Below are positions 34,165 through 42,473 of a DNA stretch of 64,000 nt, in pieces. Under the pieces are notes generated by a model, which saw nothing but the letters and a program-made list of their open reading frames with translations, made no database searches and was not told the origin of the DNA. The stretch comes from Rhodophyticola sp. CCM32 (GTDB taxonomy: Bacteria > Pseudomonadota > Alphaproteobacteria > Rhodobacterales > Rhodobacteraceae): NCBI RefSeq assembly GCF_004751985.1, contig NZ_CP038492.1:682001-746000 (forward strand). The letters run 5' to 3'. The stretch's first letter is position 1; the number at the start of each line of letters is the position of its first letter. The position numbers and the translations under genes were made by a program.

Positions 34165-35409
34165 TCAGTCTCCCTGACTGGTTTTTACAGTTGCACTCAG
34201 CGTCCGCACGTCATGCGATGCGGTTATCTCTTTTTCGGCTGCAAATTTTTCGTGGTTCTGCGATATCTGGTTGAGATCATAGAGATAATTGACCATCACC
34301 CCGTTGGATTGCCGCATGCCGTTATCGGAGGTATCCGCATCGGCATGGACTGCATGGATCTGCGCGCCATTGCCCAGATGGAACCGGGCCACCGGGTCAA
34401 CGGGAAAGCCGTCGGGGCGTTTCGCCTCCAGCAGGTAATGGGCCGCAAGCGCCTTGTGGTCGTCCCGTGGCAGAAGGGAAATCTGGCTTCCGCCCAGCCA
34501 TTTGTTGAGACCGGGGATCGGTGACAGGGTGACAAAGGTTTTCAGATTGGGCAGGTCGCGGGACAGATCGGAAACCACCTGCTTGATCAGCGAGTTTCCG
34601 AAAGAGATCCCGGCCAGACCCGCCTGACAGTTGGAGATTGAATAGAAAACGGCGGTATCGGCATCCTCTTCCAGTATCGCCTCGCGTTCATCGGCCAGAA
34701 GCCCCTGCACCGAATTGGGAACGCCCCGTGTCAGGGCCACCTCCACAAAGATCAGCGGGTCGTCGGACATCGAGGGGTGGAAGAAGCCAAAGCATCGCCT
34801 GTCCGAGGGTTTCAGCCTCCGGCGCAGATCATCCCAGCTGTCAATCGCGTGGACGGCCTCATATTCGATGATCTTTTCCAGAATACTGGCTGAACTGTCC
34901 CAGTTGATCGGTCTGAGAACCAGAAAGCCACGGTTGAACCAGGAGCCGAAGAGATGGTGGAAATCCACATCCAGAGGTTCGAGGTTCTTGTGCTCTTTCA
35001 ACAGCCGCAGCAGGTCATGGCGCATATCGACCAGCTTGCCGGTCGCCCCCGGCACCCGGTTCAGGCGCCGCGCAAATTCCTGCCGCCCCGGTTCACAGGC
35101 CGCCGCAAAGGCCCGGTAGCTGGCCTTCGAGGGCTTTTTTTCATAGGCTTCCAGCGTATCTCTGACCGTTTGCGGGCTGATCTCCAGCCCATGGGTCACG
35201 AATTCGAAAAAGGCCCGTTTCTCATCCTGGCTCAAGGCCGCGTAGCGATCGAGTATCTGCCGTGCGACCAGCCCGCCGGAGATTTCACCGGAATTGCCCA
35301 GCAGATCATGGGCCAGTTCTTCCATGCTGCGGTTGTCGCGGTCGGCTTCCCGAACGCCGCGATAACGGCGTTCGAAAATGGTCGACAGCATGTCGGCCAG
35401 GGCGCTCAT
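34165..35409 (-). CDS. matA: Malonyl-CoA decarboxylase
   Basis: The protein is 414 residues from the ATG at 35409, which overlaps the TRAP permease stop (ATGA). It has the MCD N-terminal helical domain and the C-terminal acetyltransferase-like catalytic domain with INWDSSASILEKIIEYEAVHAIDSWDDLRRRL, the FFHPSMSDDPLIFVEVAL segment and FYSISNCQAGLAGISFGN; these contain the conserved Ser and His motifs of the family. It converts malonyl-CoA to acetyl-CoA and CO2, the second step after MatB. Confidence 0.93.
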   Translation of the reverse strand: MSALADMLSTIFERRYRGVREADRDNRSMEELAHDLLGNSGEISGGLVARQILDRYAALSQDEKRAFFEFVTHGLEISPQTVRDTLEAYEKKPSKASYRAFAAACEPGRQEFARRLNRVPGATGKLVDMRHDLLRLLKEHKNLEPLDVDFHHLFGSWFNRGFLVLRPINWDSSASILEKIIEYEAVHAIDSWDDLRRRLKPSDRRCFGFFHPSMSDDPLIFVEVALTRGVPNSVQGLLADEREAILEEDADTAVFYSISNCQAGLAGISFGNSLIKQVVSDLSRDLPNLKTFVTLSPIPGLNKWLGGSQISLLPRDDHKALAAHYLLEAKRPDGFPVDPVARFHLGNGAQIHAVHADADTSDNGMRQSNGVMVNYLYDLNQISQNHEKFAAEKEITASHDVRTLSATVKTSQGD

Positions 35410-36722
35410 ACCGCAACTCCCATGACGACATTGGGCAACCAGGTTGCGATGCCGGGGAACAGGCACAGCAGGATGATTGCAATCACCATACAGGCCACAA
35501 AGGGCAGGGAGCCTTTCAGGATTGTTTTCAGCGGGATATCAGGTGCGATTCCGTTGATCACATAGAGGTTCAGACCCACCGGCGGTGAAATCAGGCCGAT
35601 TTCCATATTGATGGTCAGAACAACCGCGAACCAGATCGGATCAAACCCCGCAACGGTGATGATCGGCAGCAGGATCGGGGCCGCCATCAGGATCACCGCC
35701 ACCGGGGGCAGGAAGAACCCGGCGATCAGCAGGAACACGTTGATGACCCCCATCAGAACCCAGCGGTTCACATCCAGCGTCCCGATCCATTCGGCGATGG
35801 ACTGGGTGATCGTCAGGCTTGACAGCATGTAGGAAAACACACCCGCCGCCGCGATGATGAACAGGATCATGACGCTTTCTTTGGTGCTGTCACGCAGCAC
35901 GGCCCAAAGATCGCGGGGGTTCCACAGCTTGTAGAGAACAACAGCGATCATCAGGCACATCAGGGCGCCAACCGCCGCGGTTTCCGATGGTGTCGCGATC
36001 CCGCCATACATGGCGTAGAGCACGCCGACGATGATCACCAGAAAGGGGAGCACACGCGGCAGGATCTCAAAGCGTTCCCGCCAGGAATAGGACCGGGCGC
36101 TCAACTGTTTGGTGTTGCCGGATTTGGCCGTGGAATAGAGCGACCAGATCATGAACAGGCCGACCAGCATCAGACCGGGAAGAACACCTGCCAGAAACAG
36201 ACGGCCGATCGAGCTTTCCGTGGCGATGCCGTAAACGATCATCGTCACAGAAGGGGGGATCAGAATGCCAAGGGTGCCGCCCGCAGCAATCGAACCGGCC
36301 GCCACGCCATCGGGATACCCGCGTTTGCGCATTTCCGGGATGCCCATCTTGCCGATCGCGGCACAGGTTGCCGGGCTGGAACCGGACATTGCCGCAAACA
36401 GGGCACAGGCGCCAAGGTTGGAGATGACCAGACCACCGGGAACCCGGGTCAGCCAGCGTTCCAGAGCCTCGTAAAGGTCCGCCCCGGCCCGTGTCGAGGC
36501 AATGGATGCGCCCATGATGATGAACATCGGGATCGACAGAAGGGCGAAGTTGTCCAGTTTTCCGAAGAAGATTTCCGGCATCAGTTCCAGCGATTGGACC
36601 CCGTCAAACACGATCAGAAACCCGCCCGATACGATCAGAAGCCCGACCGCGACCGAAACCCCGGAAAACAGAACAAATATGGTGAAGAAGGCGACAAGGG
36701 CGCCAAGAAGCAGGGGGTCCAT
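35406..36722 (-). CDS. TRAP transporter large permease (DctM), malonate-type
   Basis: This 438-residue polytopic protein has the DctM pattern GALVAFFTIFVLFSGVSVAVGLL at the N-terminus, the SGSSPATCAAIGKMGIPEMRKRGY motif near residue 113 and PPSVTMIVYGIATESSIGRLFLAGVLPGL near 155. Its position between dctQ and matA makes malonate the probable substrate, as in the matPQM systems of rhizobia. Confidence 0.92.
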   Translation of the reverse strand: MDPLLLGALVAFFTIFVLFSGVSVAVGLLIVSGGFLIVFDGVQSLELMPEIFFGKLDNFALLSIPMFIIMGASIASTRAGADLYEALERWLTRVPGGLVISNLGACALFAAMSGSSPATCAAIGKMGIPEMRKRGYPDGVAAGSIAAGGTLGILIPPSVTMIVYGIATESSIGRLFLAGVLPGLMLVGLFMIWSLYSTAKSGNTKQLSARSYSWRERFEILPRVLPFLVIIVGVLYAMYGGIATPSETAAVGALMCLMIAVVLYKLWNPRDLWAVLRDSTKESVMILFIIAAAGVFSYMLSSLTITQSIAEWIGTLDVNRWVLMGVINVFLLIAGFFLPPVAVILMAAPILLPIITVAGFDPIWFAVVLTINMEIGLISPPVGLNLYVINGIAPDIPLKTILKGSLPFVACMVIAIILLCLFPGIATWLPNVVMGVAV

Positions 36723-36725
36723 GGG

Positions 36726-37271
36726 TCAGTCCTCCAGTCCGAAAGGTTTGTCGACCTTCAGTAGAATTGCGATGAGATCAGCAAGAAGCTGCAAGAAGAA
36801 CAGGCCGAACCCCAGGGGAAGCGCCATATAGGGAATCCAGAGCGGCGGGCCCCAGACCGTGTCGGACCGCCAGCCGCGTTCAAAGGCGAAGTGCCAGTAT
36901 TCATACCCATGCCAGAACATCACCGCGACAATCGCCATGGACACCGTCAGCGTGACAACCGCCAGACCAAACCGGATTGATTTTGGCAGGGACAGGGGGA
37001 TCAGATCGACATTCACATGCCCGCGCACTTTCTGGACATAAGGCAGCCCGATCAGCGTTGCGCCGATGACCAGATAAATCACCGCTTCCGTCTGCCAGAT
37101 CGTCGATTGGTTCAGGATGAAGCGTATAAAGATCATCTGGCATGTGATCGCGACGGCAATGACGATCATCGCGGCAGAGAGCCAGCCAGAAATCATAGAT
37201 AAGGTGCCGATGAATTTGAGAAATGGGTTTCCACCCGTCTCAAATTCCTTTGCTGAGCTTTGACCAGCCAT
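36726..37271 (-). CDS. TRAP transporter small permease (DctQ), malonate-type
   Basis: The protein is 181 residues from the ATG at 37271, which has GGGGAGGA upstream; the longer frame begins 13 codons earlier without a site. Four hydrophobic segments are visible, with the DctQ-type WQTEAVIYLVIGATLIGLPYVQKVRGHVNVDLI stretch near residues 60-95. It lies 3 bp before dctM and after the hairpin that follows dctP. Confidence 0.9.
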   Translation of the reverse strand: MAGQSSAKEFETGGNPFLKFIGTLSMISGWLSAAMIVIAVAITCQMIFIRFILNQSTIWQTEAVIYLVIGATLIGLPYVQKVRGHVNVDLIPLSLPKSIRFGLAVVTLTVSMAIVAVMFWHGYEYWHFAFERGWRSDTVWGPPLWIPYMALPLGFGLFFLQLLADLIAILLKVDKPFGLED

Positions 37272-37294
37272 GGAGTCCTCCCCTTTTATGAAAT

Positions 37295-37321
37295 GGGATG
37301 ACCCCGGCAAAGGGTCATCCC
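37295..37321 (-). terminator. Hairpin between dctP and dctQ
   Basis: GGGATGACCC (37295-37304) and GGGTCATCCC (37312-37321) form a perfect 10-bp stem with a 7-nt loop in the 60-bp gap. There is no U-run, so partial termination or protection of the dctP message is more likely than a full stop. Confidence 0.6.
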
Positions 37322-37331
37322 GGTTGTCGGA

Positions 37332-38315
37332 TCACTCGACAGACAGGGCCATGTCGAGCAGGTCCTGGCCGTTCGGCGTGTTTTCGACAAAGTTGGCGTA
37401 AGAGGTCTCCTGCGCCAGAGCCTGCCATGCGGCGAAGTCTTCATCGGTCATCCGGGCAATCTCGACCCCTGCCTCACGGAACACCTCTTCGGACTGGGCA
37501 TCCTGCAAAACGGCCTCTTCGAAATAGAACGCCTGTGCATTTGCGGCTGCCTCCAGCAGGGCCGCCTGCTGTTCCTCGTTCAGACCCTCGAACACGCTCT
37601 TGTTCATCAGCAGCGGCTGATACATGAACCACAAGGCGACATCCGCGGCGGGCGTGTAGCATTCCACCTGCTCATAGATGCGATAGGACACGAAAGACGA
37701 GGATGAGGTGTTGGCCGCGTCAAGCACACCGGTCTGCAGGGCGCTGTAGAGTTCCGATGATGCCATCGAGGCGATGGATGCGCCGGCGCCTGCCAGCATC
37801 TCCTCAAAGGCACGCCCGGCGGCGCGGGTCTGCAAGCCGGCCACATCTTCCGGGCTGGTGATGCAGCCATCGACACCGACAAAGCCACCGGCAAGATACC
37901 CATGCACCAGAACCATGACATCATCTTCGGCCATGATCTCTTCCAGGGCCGCCATAAAGGGCGATTCAATCAGACGGGCGGCATGTTCGTGGTTGCGAAT
38001 AAGGCCGGGCATCAGGGTCAGGTTATAGGCGGGCCGTTGACCGCCTGCGTAGGACAGCGGCAGAATCGTCATGTCCAGACGGCCGCGGCTAAGCGGATTG
38101 TACTGCTCGCGGGGTGCAAACAGTGACCGGGACCCGAAAATCGTGATGTCCAGATCGACATCGGCCGCGGCAACCTGGTCAGCAACCATTTGCGCAACCT
38201 GATGACGCACATCCTGGTTCGACCATTGATGTGAAAGGCGCAATTCCTCGGCAGCCAGGGCTGTACCAACAGTCATTGCCGCTGCCAAAGCAGCCATTTT
38301 GAGATGGGTCTTCAT
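37332..38315 (-). CDS. TRAP transporter substrate-binding protein (DctP), malonate-type
   Basis: The protein is 327 residues from the ATG at 38315 (an ATG also lies one codon earlier); GGGAGG is suitably placed. The signal peptide is MKTHLKMAALAAAMTVGTALAA. The DctP fold shows LRLSHQWSNQDVRHQVAQMVADQV at the mature start, the conserved Arg segment GLQTRAAGRAFEEML near residue 155 and SFVSYRIYEQVECYT. First gene of the malonate operon, divergent from matR. Confidence 0.9.
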   Translation of the reverse strand: MKTHLKMAALAAAMTVGTALAAEELRLSHQWSNQDVRHQVAQMVADQVAAADVDLDITIFGSRSLFAPREQYNPLSRGRLDMTILPLSYAGGQRPAYNLTLMPGLIRNHEHAARLIESPFMAALEEIMAEDDVMVLVHGYLAGGFVGVDGCITSPEDVAGLQTRAAGRAFEEMLAGAGASIASMASSELYSALQTGVLDAANTSSSSFVSYRIYEQVECYTPAADVALWFMYQPLLMNKSVFEGLNEEQQAALLEAAANAQAFYFEEAVLQDAQSEEVFREAGVEIARMTDEDFAAWQALAQETSYANFVENTPNGQDLLDMALSVE

Positions 38316-38394
38316 CATTTCCTCCCTTTCTGGCCACAGTTGATTCTGGTCCAGATGGGAAAGCATAGGGTGAATATGTATCCTAGGTCAATAA

Positions 38395-38408
38395 TCTTGT
38401 ATACAATA
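38395..38408. promoter_or_regulatory. Candidate MatR operator
   Basis: TCTTGTA-TACAATA contains the perfect 10-bp palindrome TTGTATACAA. It lies 45 bp upstream of matR and 80 bp upstream of dctP. It closely resembles the TCTTGTA/TACACGA inverted repeat I recall as the MatR site in Rhizobium. Confidence 0.65.
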
Positions 38409-38452
38409 ATGACAATCTTGAACACGGCCCTGAATCTCACTATGCTATCTGT

Positions 38453-39115
38453 ATGGAAATTCGACGTGCCGAAGTGATCTTTCGGGATCTGGAACAGATG
38501 ATCCTTACCGGAGCGTTCGGAGATGGCGAACGTCTGGACGAAATCAGACTTGCCCAGAAGTTCGGCGTGTCCAGAACCCCTCTCAGGGAAGCGTTCCAAA
38601 GATTATCCGTATCAGGGCTGGTTGAACAAATTCCCCGGCGGGGTGTTTTCGTCCGCCAGCCGGGGCCGATGGAGCTTCTGGAAAGCTTTGAATACATGGC
38701 CGAGATAGAGGCCGCGTGCGGCAGACTGGCCGCCAAGCGCATTTCTGACGATGCGATTGCCGACCTGGAACAGGCCAATCTGAAATGCCAGTCTGCGATC
38801 AAGGCTGCGGATGTGAGTGCCTATTACGGACATAACGCCAGCTTTCACCAGATCATCTATGTGCAATCCGGCAATCGCCCCCTGCAGGAAGAGGCATTGC
38901 GGCTTCAGAAAAGGCTGAAACCCTACCGCAGAATGCAGTTGCAGTTTCGCGGTCGCCTTGAGCAATCCATGAAAGAGCACAAGATGATTGTGCGCGCCCT
39001 GAAAGAGGGTGCAAGCGAAGAGGCCGCAAACCTGCTGCGGGATCATGTTGCCATCCAGGGAGAGAAATTCCACCATCTGATGGCCGAAATCCGATCGTCC
39101 GAGGACCCGTCCTGA
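38453..39115 (+). CDS. matR: GntR/FCD-family regulator, probable MatR
   Basis: The 220-residue FadR-type protein has a winged helix at about residues 8-72 (GERLDEIRLAQKFGVSRTPLREAFQRLSV) and an FCD effector domain with metal-binding histidines (HNASFHQIIY near 125; LRDHVAIQGEKFHHLM near the C-terminus). It is divergent from the malonate TRAP/matAB operon, with a MatR-like site in between. It most likely represses the operon until malonate or malonyl-CoA is present. Confidence 0.85.
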   Translation: MEIRRAEVIFRDLEQMILTGAFGDGERLDEIRLAQKFGVSRTPLREAFQRLSVSGLVEQIPRRGVFVRQPGPMELLESFEYMAEIEAACGRLAAKRISDDAIADLEQANLKCQSAIKAADVSAYYGHNASFHQIIYVQSGNRPLQEEALRLQKRLKPYRRMQLQFRGRLEQSMKEHKMIVRALKEGASEEAANLLRDHVAIQGEKFHHLMAEIRSSEDPS

Positions 39116-39131
39116 CGGTCTTCAGAGGCTA

Positions 39132-39241
39132 GAGCGAAATCGTTTTAATCTGCGCCATCGCTCATCGAAATTCGCATTCGAGATCAGCAGTTTGCTGATC
39201 GAGAGGCAGAGGATTTTAATTCATATTAAACGATTTCGCTT
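39132..39241. mobile_element. MITE-like 110-bp palindromic element
   Basis: The left end reads GAGCGAAATCGTTTTAAT and the right end is its near-complement (ATTAAACGATTTCGCTT). A central palindrome GATCAGCA-GTT-TGCTGATC lies at 39182-39200. TA dinucleotides flank it on both sides (39130-39131, 39242-39243), as expected for a TA target duplication. There is no coding capacity. It lies between matR and the IS. Confidence 0.65.
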
Positions 39242-40010
39242 TAGGCAGCGGACTCATAAAACTGGCACCATAGCCTGACGGATGCGAGTTTGATCATCGC
39301 CAAGAAGTTGGCAGATGTCTTTTCGTATCGGGTGGCTATACGGCGGAAGGAAGCTTTGAGGCGGCCAAAGAACCGCTCGATCTTGTTGCGCTCGCGATAG
39401 ATATCGACGTCGAACTCGGCGGGCAGTTTGCGGTTGGATTTGGACGGGATGACGTCGATGGCGCCCTGTTCCCAGATCATCTTGCGGATCCAATCCGCGT
39501 CATATGCCTTGTCAGCCAGAACGTATTGGCCAGGTTGCAGCCCGTCCAAAAGCTGTTCGCATGGGGGTGCATCGTGGGCTTGGCCCGGCGTCAGTTCATA
39601 GCGGATCGGCAACCCGTCCTGATTGGTAAGTGCATGTATTTTCGTGGTTAACCCACCCCGCGACCGGCCCATGCAACGACGCGGGTCGTTTTTTTGAGCG
39701 TCGCTGCAGAATGGTGAACCCGAACCGATGTGCCATCCACCATCACGGTGTCGATATTGTGCGCATCGGCGACCGCCTCCATTACCCGATCCCAAATGCC
39801 CGCATAAGTCCATCGGTTGAAACGGTTGTAGATCGTTGTGTAGGGGCCGTATTGATCGGGCAAATCGCGCCACGGGATGCCTGTGCGCAAGACATAGAAG
39901 ATGCCATTGATCACACGCCGATCATCGACACGCTTAACCCCTCGGCTGTTATTTGGGAGCACTGCTTTGATGAACTCCCACTCCAAATCGCTCAAATCTG
40001 ACCGCGCCAT
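39241..40010 (-). CDS. IS5/IS427-type transposase, two frames joined by -1 frameshift
   Basis: OrfA begins MARSDLSDLEWEFIKAVLPNN at 40010 (the frame is open to 40049) and carries the first catalytic Asp in DTVMVDGTSVRVH. OrfB carries the second Asp in YVLADKAYDADWIRKM and the Glu in ERNKIERFFGRLK. The frames meet at a run of seven A on the coding strand (39689-39695), and slipping back one base on A-AAA-AAC fuses them to a roughly 256-residue DDE transposase. The stop codon TAA uses the TA next to the left terminal repeat. This looks intact and possibly active. Confidence 0.85.
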
Positions 40011-40089
40011 TCCACTGCTCCGCATATTGTCTTGCGGGAAATGAATCATAACAGGCTGGAAACGTGAAGCTCTTTGTAAGTACGCTGCC
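39244..40089. mobile_element. IS5-family (IS427 group) insertion sequence, 846 bp
   Basis: The terminal inverted repeats begin GGCAGCG-gACT-cAtAA at 39244 and, from the other end, GGCAGCG-tACT-tAcAA ending at 40089. TA flanks both sides (39242-39243 and 40090-40091), the duplication typical of this group. It contains one frameshifted transposase gene. The right end abuts a UTRA regulator gene, whose stop codon it supplies. Confidence 0.82.
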
Positions 40090-40793
40090 TAATATTTTGT
40101 GGCCATGCGATAGCCGCGCTGAAAGTACAGTTTGACAAAGGTTACCGGCTTACCTTCAAACCATGTGGAGCGATCCATCTGGAACAGCGCATCCTGTTCC
40201 GCACAGCCCAGATGCCGCGACAGGTTTTCATCTGCGGACACCGATGAAAATCCGATTTCAGCATCGGAAAACGGAATCGTCGCGACCAGCCATTCATTCG
40301 GGCTGACAGTGCTGAAATTGGTGTCGCGGACCTGTGGCAGGGCCAGCAGGTTGATCCAGCGATCTTCATATTGAAACGGGTTGCCATCGGCATAATGCAT
40401 GCAGATGATATGCTGCACCGGGGTGCCGGTGTTCAGCCCCATCCGGGCGGCAAGCCAGCCGGGAGCTGTTTTTTCTTCATTCCAGACAAGGGCATAGCGG
40501 TAAATCTCGCCACGGTTTTCAACCTCACGCCTGGTGATCGGAATGTCGAAACGGGCGCGTCGGGTCGGGGTCATGCGCACGCGCGTTCCTGATTTGCGCT
40601 TTCTGTCCAGCAGGCCTTCCTCGGCCAGTTCGCGTAAGGCGCGGTTCACGGTGGCACGGGCGCATCCATATGTCTTTGCCAGTTCCATCTCGCTGGGAAG
40701 GGCCACACCTGGCCCCCAGTCTCCATTGGCGATCCGGTCAAGAACATCGGCTTTAATGTCGCGAAATGTCGTGGTCAAAGAAAAGCTCTCCAT
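40089..40793 (-). CDS. GntR-family regulator with UTRA domain (HutC-like)
   Basis: The protein is 234 residues from the ATG at 40793 (MESFSLTTTFRDIKADVL); upstream in-frame codons look non-coding. The winged helix lies at residues about 10-75 (GVALPSEMELAKTYGCARATVNRALREL). The UTRA ligand domain follows (AARMGLNTGTPVQHIICMHYADGNPFQYEDRWINLLALP; HLGCAEQDALFQMDRSTWFEGKPVTFVKLYF). Its stop codon TAG consists of the flanking TA plus the last base of the IS; without the IS the same position would read TAA, so the protein is unchanged. The target operon is unknown: no hut genes are adjacent, and the cluster it served may have been lost. Confidence 0.82.
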   Translation of the reverse strand: MESFSLTTTFRDIKADVLDRIANGDWGPGVALPSEMELAKTYGCARATVNRALRELAEEGLLDRKRKSGTRVRMTPTRRARFDIPITRREVENRGEIYRYALVWNEEKTAPGWLAARMGLNTGTPVQHIICMHYADGNPFQYEDRWINLLALPQVRDTNFSTVSPNEWLVATIPFSDAEIGFSSVSADENLSRHLGCAEQDALFQMDRSTWFEGKPVTFVKLYFQRGYRMATKY

Positions 40794-41591
40794 GTGGCGT
40801 TGGCAAATGGCGCTACACTCTCTTATTATGACTAGACTTATAAATCTGCCATTCTGAAATATCCCGAAGTTCAATAGAAAAGCATCAAATTGAACGGAAA
40901 GGCAATCATTTCAAATGGTGACGTGCGGTTAATTTTGTCATGGGCTTCCGGGGCTGATCATCCGGCAGCGCGCAACCCGGCAATGGATATGCGATAGGCT
41001 GCCACGATCCGGTCCGGGCGATATGGCGCCCGGTGTGCATATATGGTACTCGGCAGGCCAGGTTTCCAACGGCGATCCCCCCTGTTGCGCGCGCCCCGGT
41101 CCGCGGTTCTGCCCCGGTATCAAGCCTGTGCCGGACAGAGCTTTCGCCGACCACTGGAAAATTGCGCTGCATGTCCCGCAGGTGTTGGGAATATTCCAGG
41201 CTGGGCTGTTCCTCGCTCAGGGAAATCCGCTCATCCCGTATCCGACAGTCATTTAACGGGGCGGTCCTTGCATCAATGATCATTTGAAGTTCTTGATATG
41301 CGTAGACAAAATCAACGGAGCACTGTGCCAAAAATCATAAAGCTTCGCGAATGGCAGAAACGATATCCCCGGCAGAACGGGTTTTCGCACGCAATATGTG
41401 CCACAGTCACGGATAGAGGGGCCGGCTCCTCTTCCGGTTGCGTCCCATTTTCTGACCGGGAACATGGCCTGTGCCTGCCCGGTATTCCGGGAGCCCTGAG
41501 CGGACCGGTCAGCCGGGTATCCTGCAGCCGGGACATGAAGGCGCATGTCTTTGCGGTTCGGGGCATGTTCCGCAAGCTCTGCCCCGAAGGA
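40794..41591. other. 798-bp stretch with no convincing gene
   Basis: Open frames exist on both strands (for example 40906-41331 minus, 141 codons), but none resembles a known family, they overlap one another, and codon use looks unlike the neighbours. The right part of the regulator promoter has an inverted repeat GTTCAAT (40869-40875) / ATTGAAC (40889-40895) that may be an operator. An AT-rich patch lies around 41250-41345. The stretch could be a decayed gene or insertion scar beside the IS. Confidence 0.5.
41557..41588 (-). terminator. Terminator-like hairpin after the PPC-domain gene
   Basis: TTCGGGGCA (41557-41565) and TGCCCCGAA (41580-41588) form a perfect 9-bp stem with a 14-nt loop, directly after the stop at 41592 on the minus strand. 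No U-run is present. Confidence 0.45.
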
Positions 41592-42473
41592 TCACGTCAG
41601 CCCCGGGGTCCATATCAGGGTTTCGACCGTAATCAGCGACGGGGCCGCCCCCGGTTTCAGGCATCCGAAATGCAGGTCCCGCGCTGCATTTGCACATTTC
41701 ACCGGCAAATGCGCGGTGCCATCCGCGTTGATCTGCGCCTGCTTCCCAAAGAATATCTCGGAAATGGGCGAGGTCATCGGCGGGGCGTCATGGAACGCGG
41801 CCGTGATCAGACTGCCAAGGCCGATCACCTTCGCCTCGCCCTGGTCAAGCCCTGATGACAGACGGGACAGCGCATGGCAGACATCCTCGTTCGGTGCGAT
41901 CGTGGTCAGGATCGCATTGGCGTCGGACGGCGCGCTGTCGCGGGTCTTGTAAAGGCGAAACAGGGTGAACTCGGTTTCGGGTTCGAACGCGGCCACGAAA
42001 GCGGCACCTTTGACACCCACCCCATGCAGCCGACAGGGTTTGGATGCCATCACCGTATGGGGAAGCAAATGCCCCAGATCACAGGGCTGACCGGTTTCCG
42101 GGTCTTCCGGCAGTTCGGCGTGAATATGCAGAAACCAGTCCCCCTCCTTATGGCCCAGAACGACGATCCCATCCGTGATCCGTGTGGCCTGCCTGTGGCG
42201 TTCATCGCTGTACCAGGCGGCGTGACGGTCATCGGGTGAGACCGCAGGGGATACATAGGTGAACGGGGCCAGGTCCAGCCCGTCAATATAGAAAAACCCG
42301 GTTTCCGCGCCATGGGCCTCTGCCGCCTTGCCCAGAACCTGAGTCAAAGGCTGCCCTGCGGGGATTTCAACCGTCATTGGAAACGCATGACAATACGCAT
42401 GCGGGGTGCGGTCTGTGGCGATGGGGCCGGGATGTTGCACGGGCGCCCCGGGTTTCGGGGGCGGGCGGCTCAT
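41592..42473 (-). CDS. PPC/PCC (DUF296-like) domain protein
   Basis: The 293-residue protein appears to hold two related halves: one from about 30 (FPMTVEIPAGQPLTQVLGKAAEAHGAETGFFYIDGLDLAPFTY) and one from about 165 (FRLYKTRDSAPSDANAILTTIAPNEDVCHALSRLSSGL), ending in GCLKPGAAPSLITVETLIW. The pattern of a bounded beta sheet with an HIHAEL motif resembles the PPC/DUF296 fold. Its role is unknown. It overlaps the acyl-CoA synthetase start by 4 bp, so it is probably co-expressed and may act on or sense the same acyl compound. Confidence 0.65.
   Translation of the reverse strand: MSRPPPKPGAPVQHPGPIATDRTPHAYCHAFPMTVEIPAGQPLTQVLGKAAEAHGAETGFFYIDGLDLAPFTYVSPAVSPDDRHAAWYSDERHRQATRITDGIVVLGHKEGDWFLHIHAELPEDPETGQPCDLGHLLPHTVMASKPCRLHGVGVKGAAFVAAFEPETEFTLFRLYKTRDSAPSDANAILTTIAPNEDVCHALSRLSSGLDQGEAKVIGLGSLITAAFHDAPPMTSPISEIFFGKQAQINADGTAHLPVKCANAARDLHFGCLKPGAAPSLITVETLIWTPGLT

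Noticed and set aside
40906..41331. 141-codon minus-strand frame in the gene-poor stretch
   Set aside because: No family resemblance, no ribosome site, overlapping frames on the other strand; kept only as part of the empty region.
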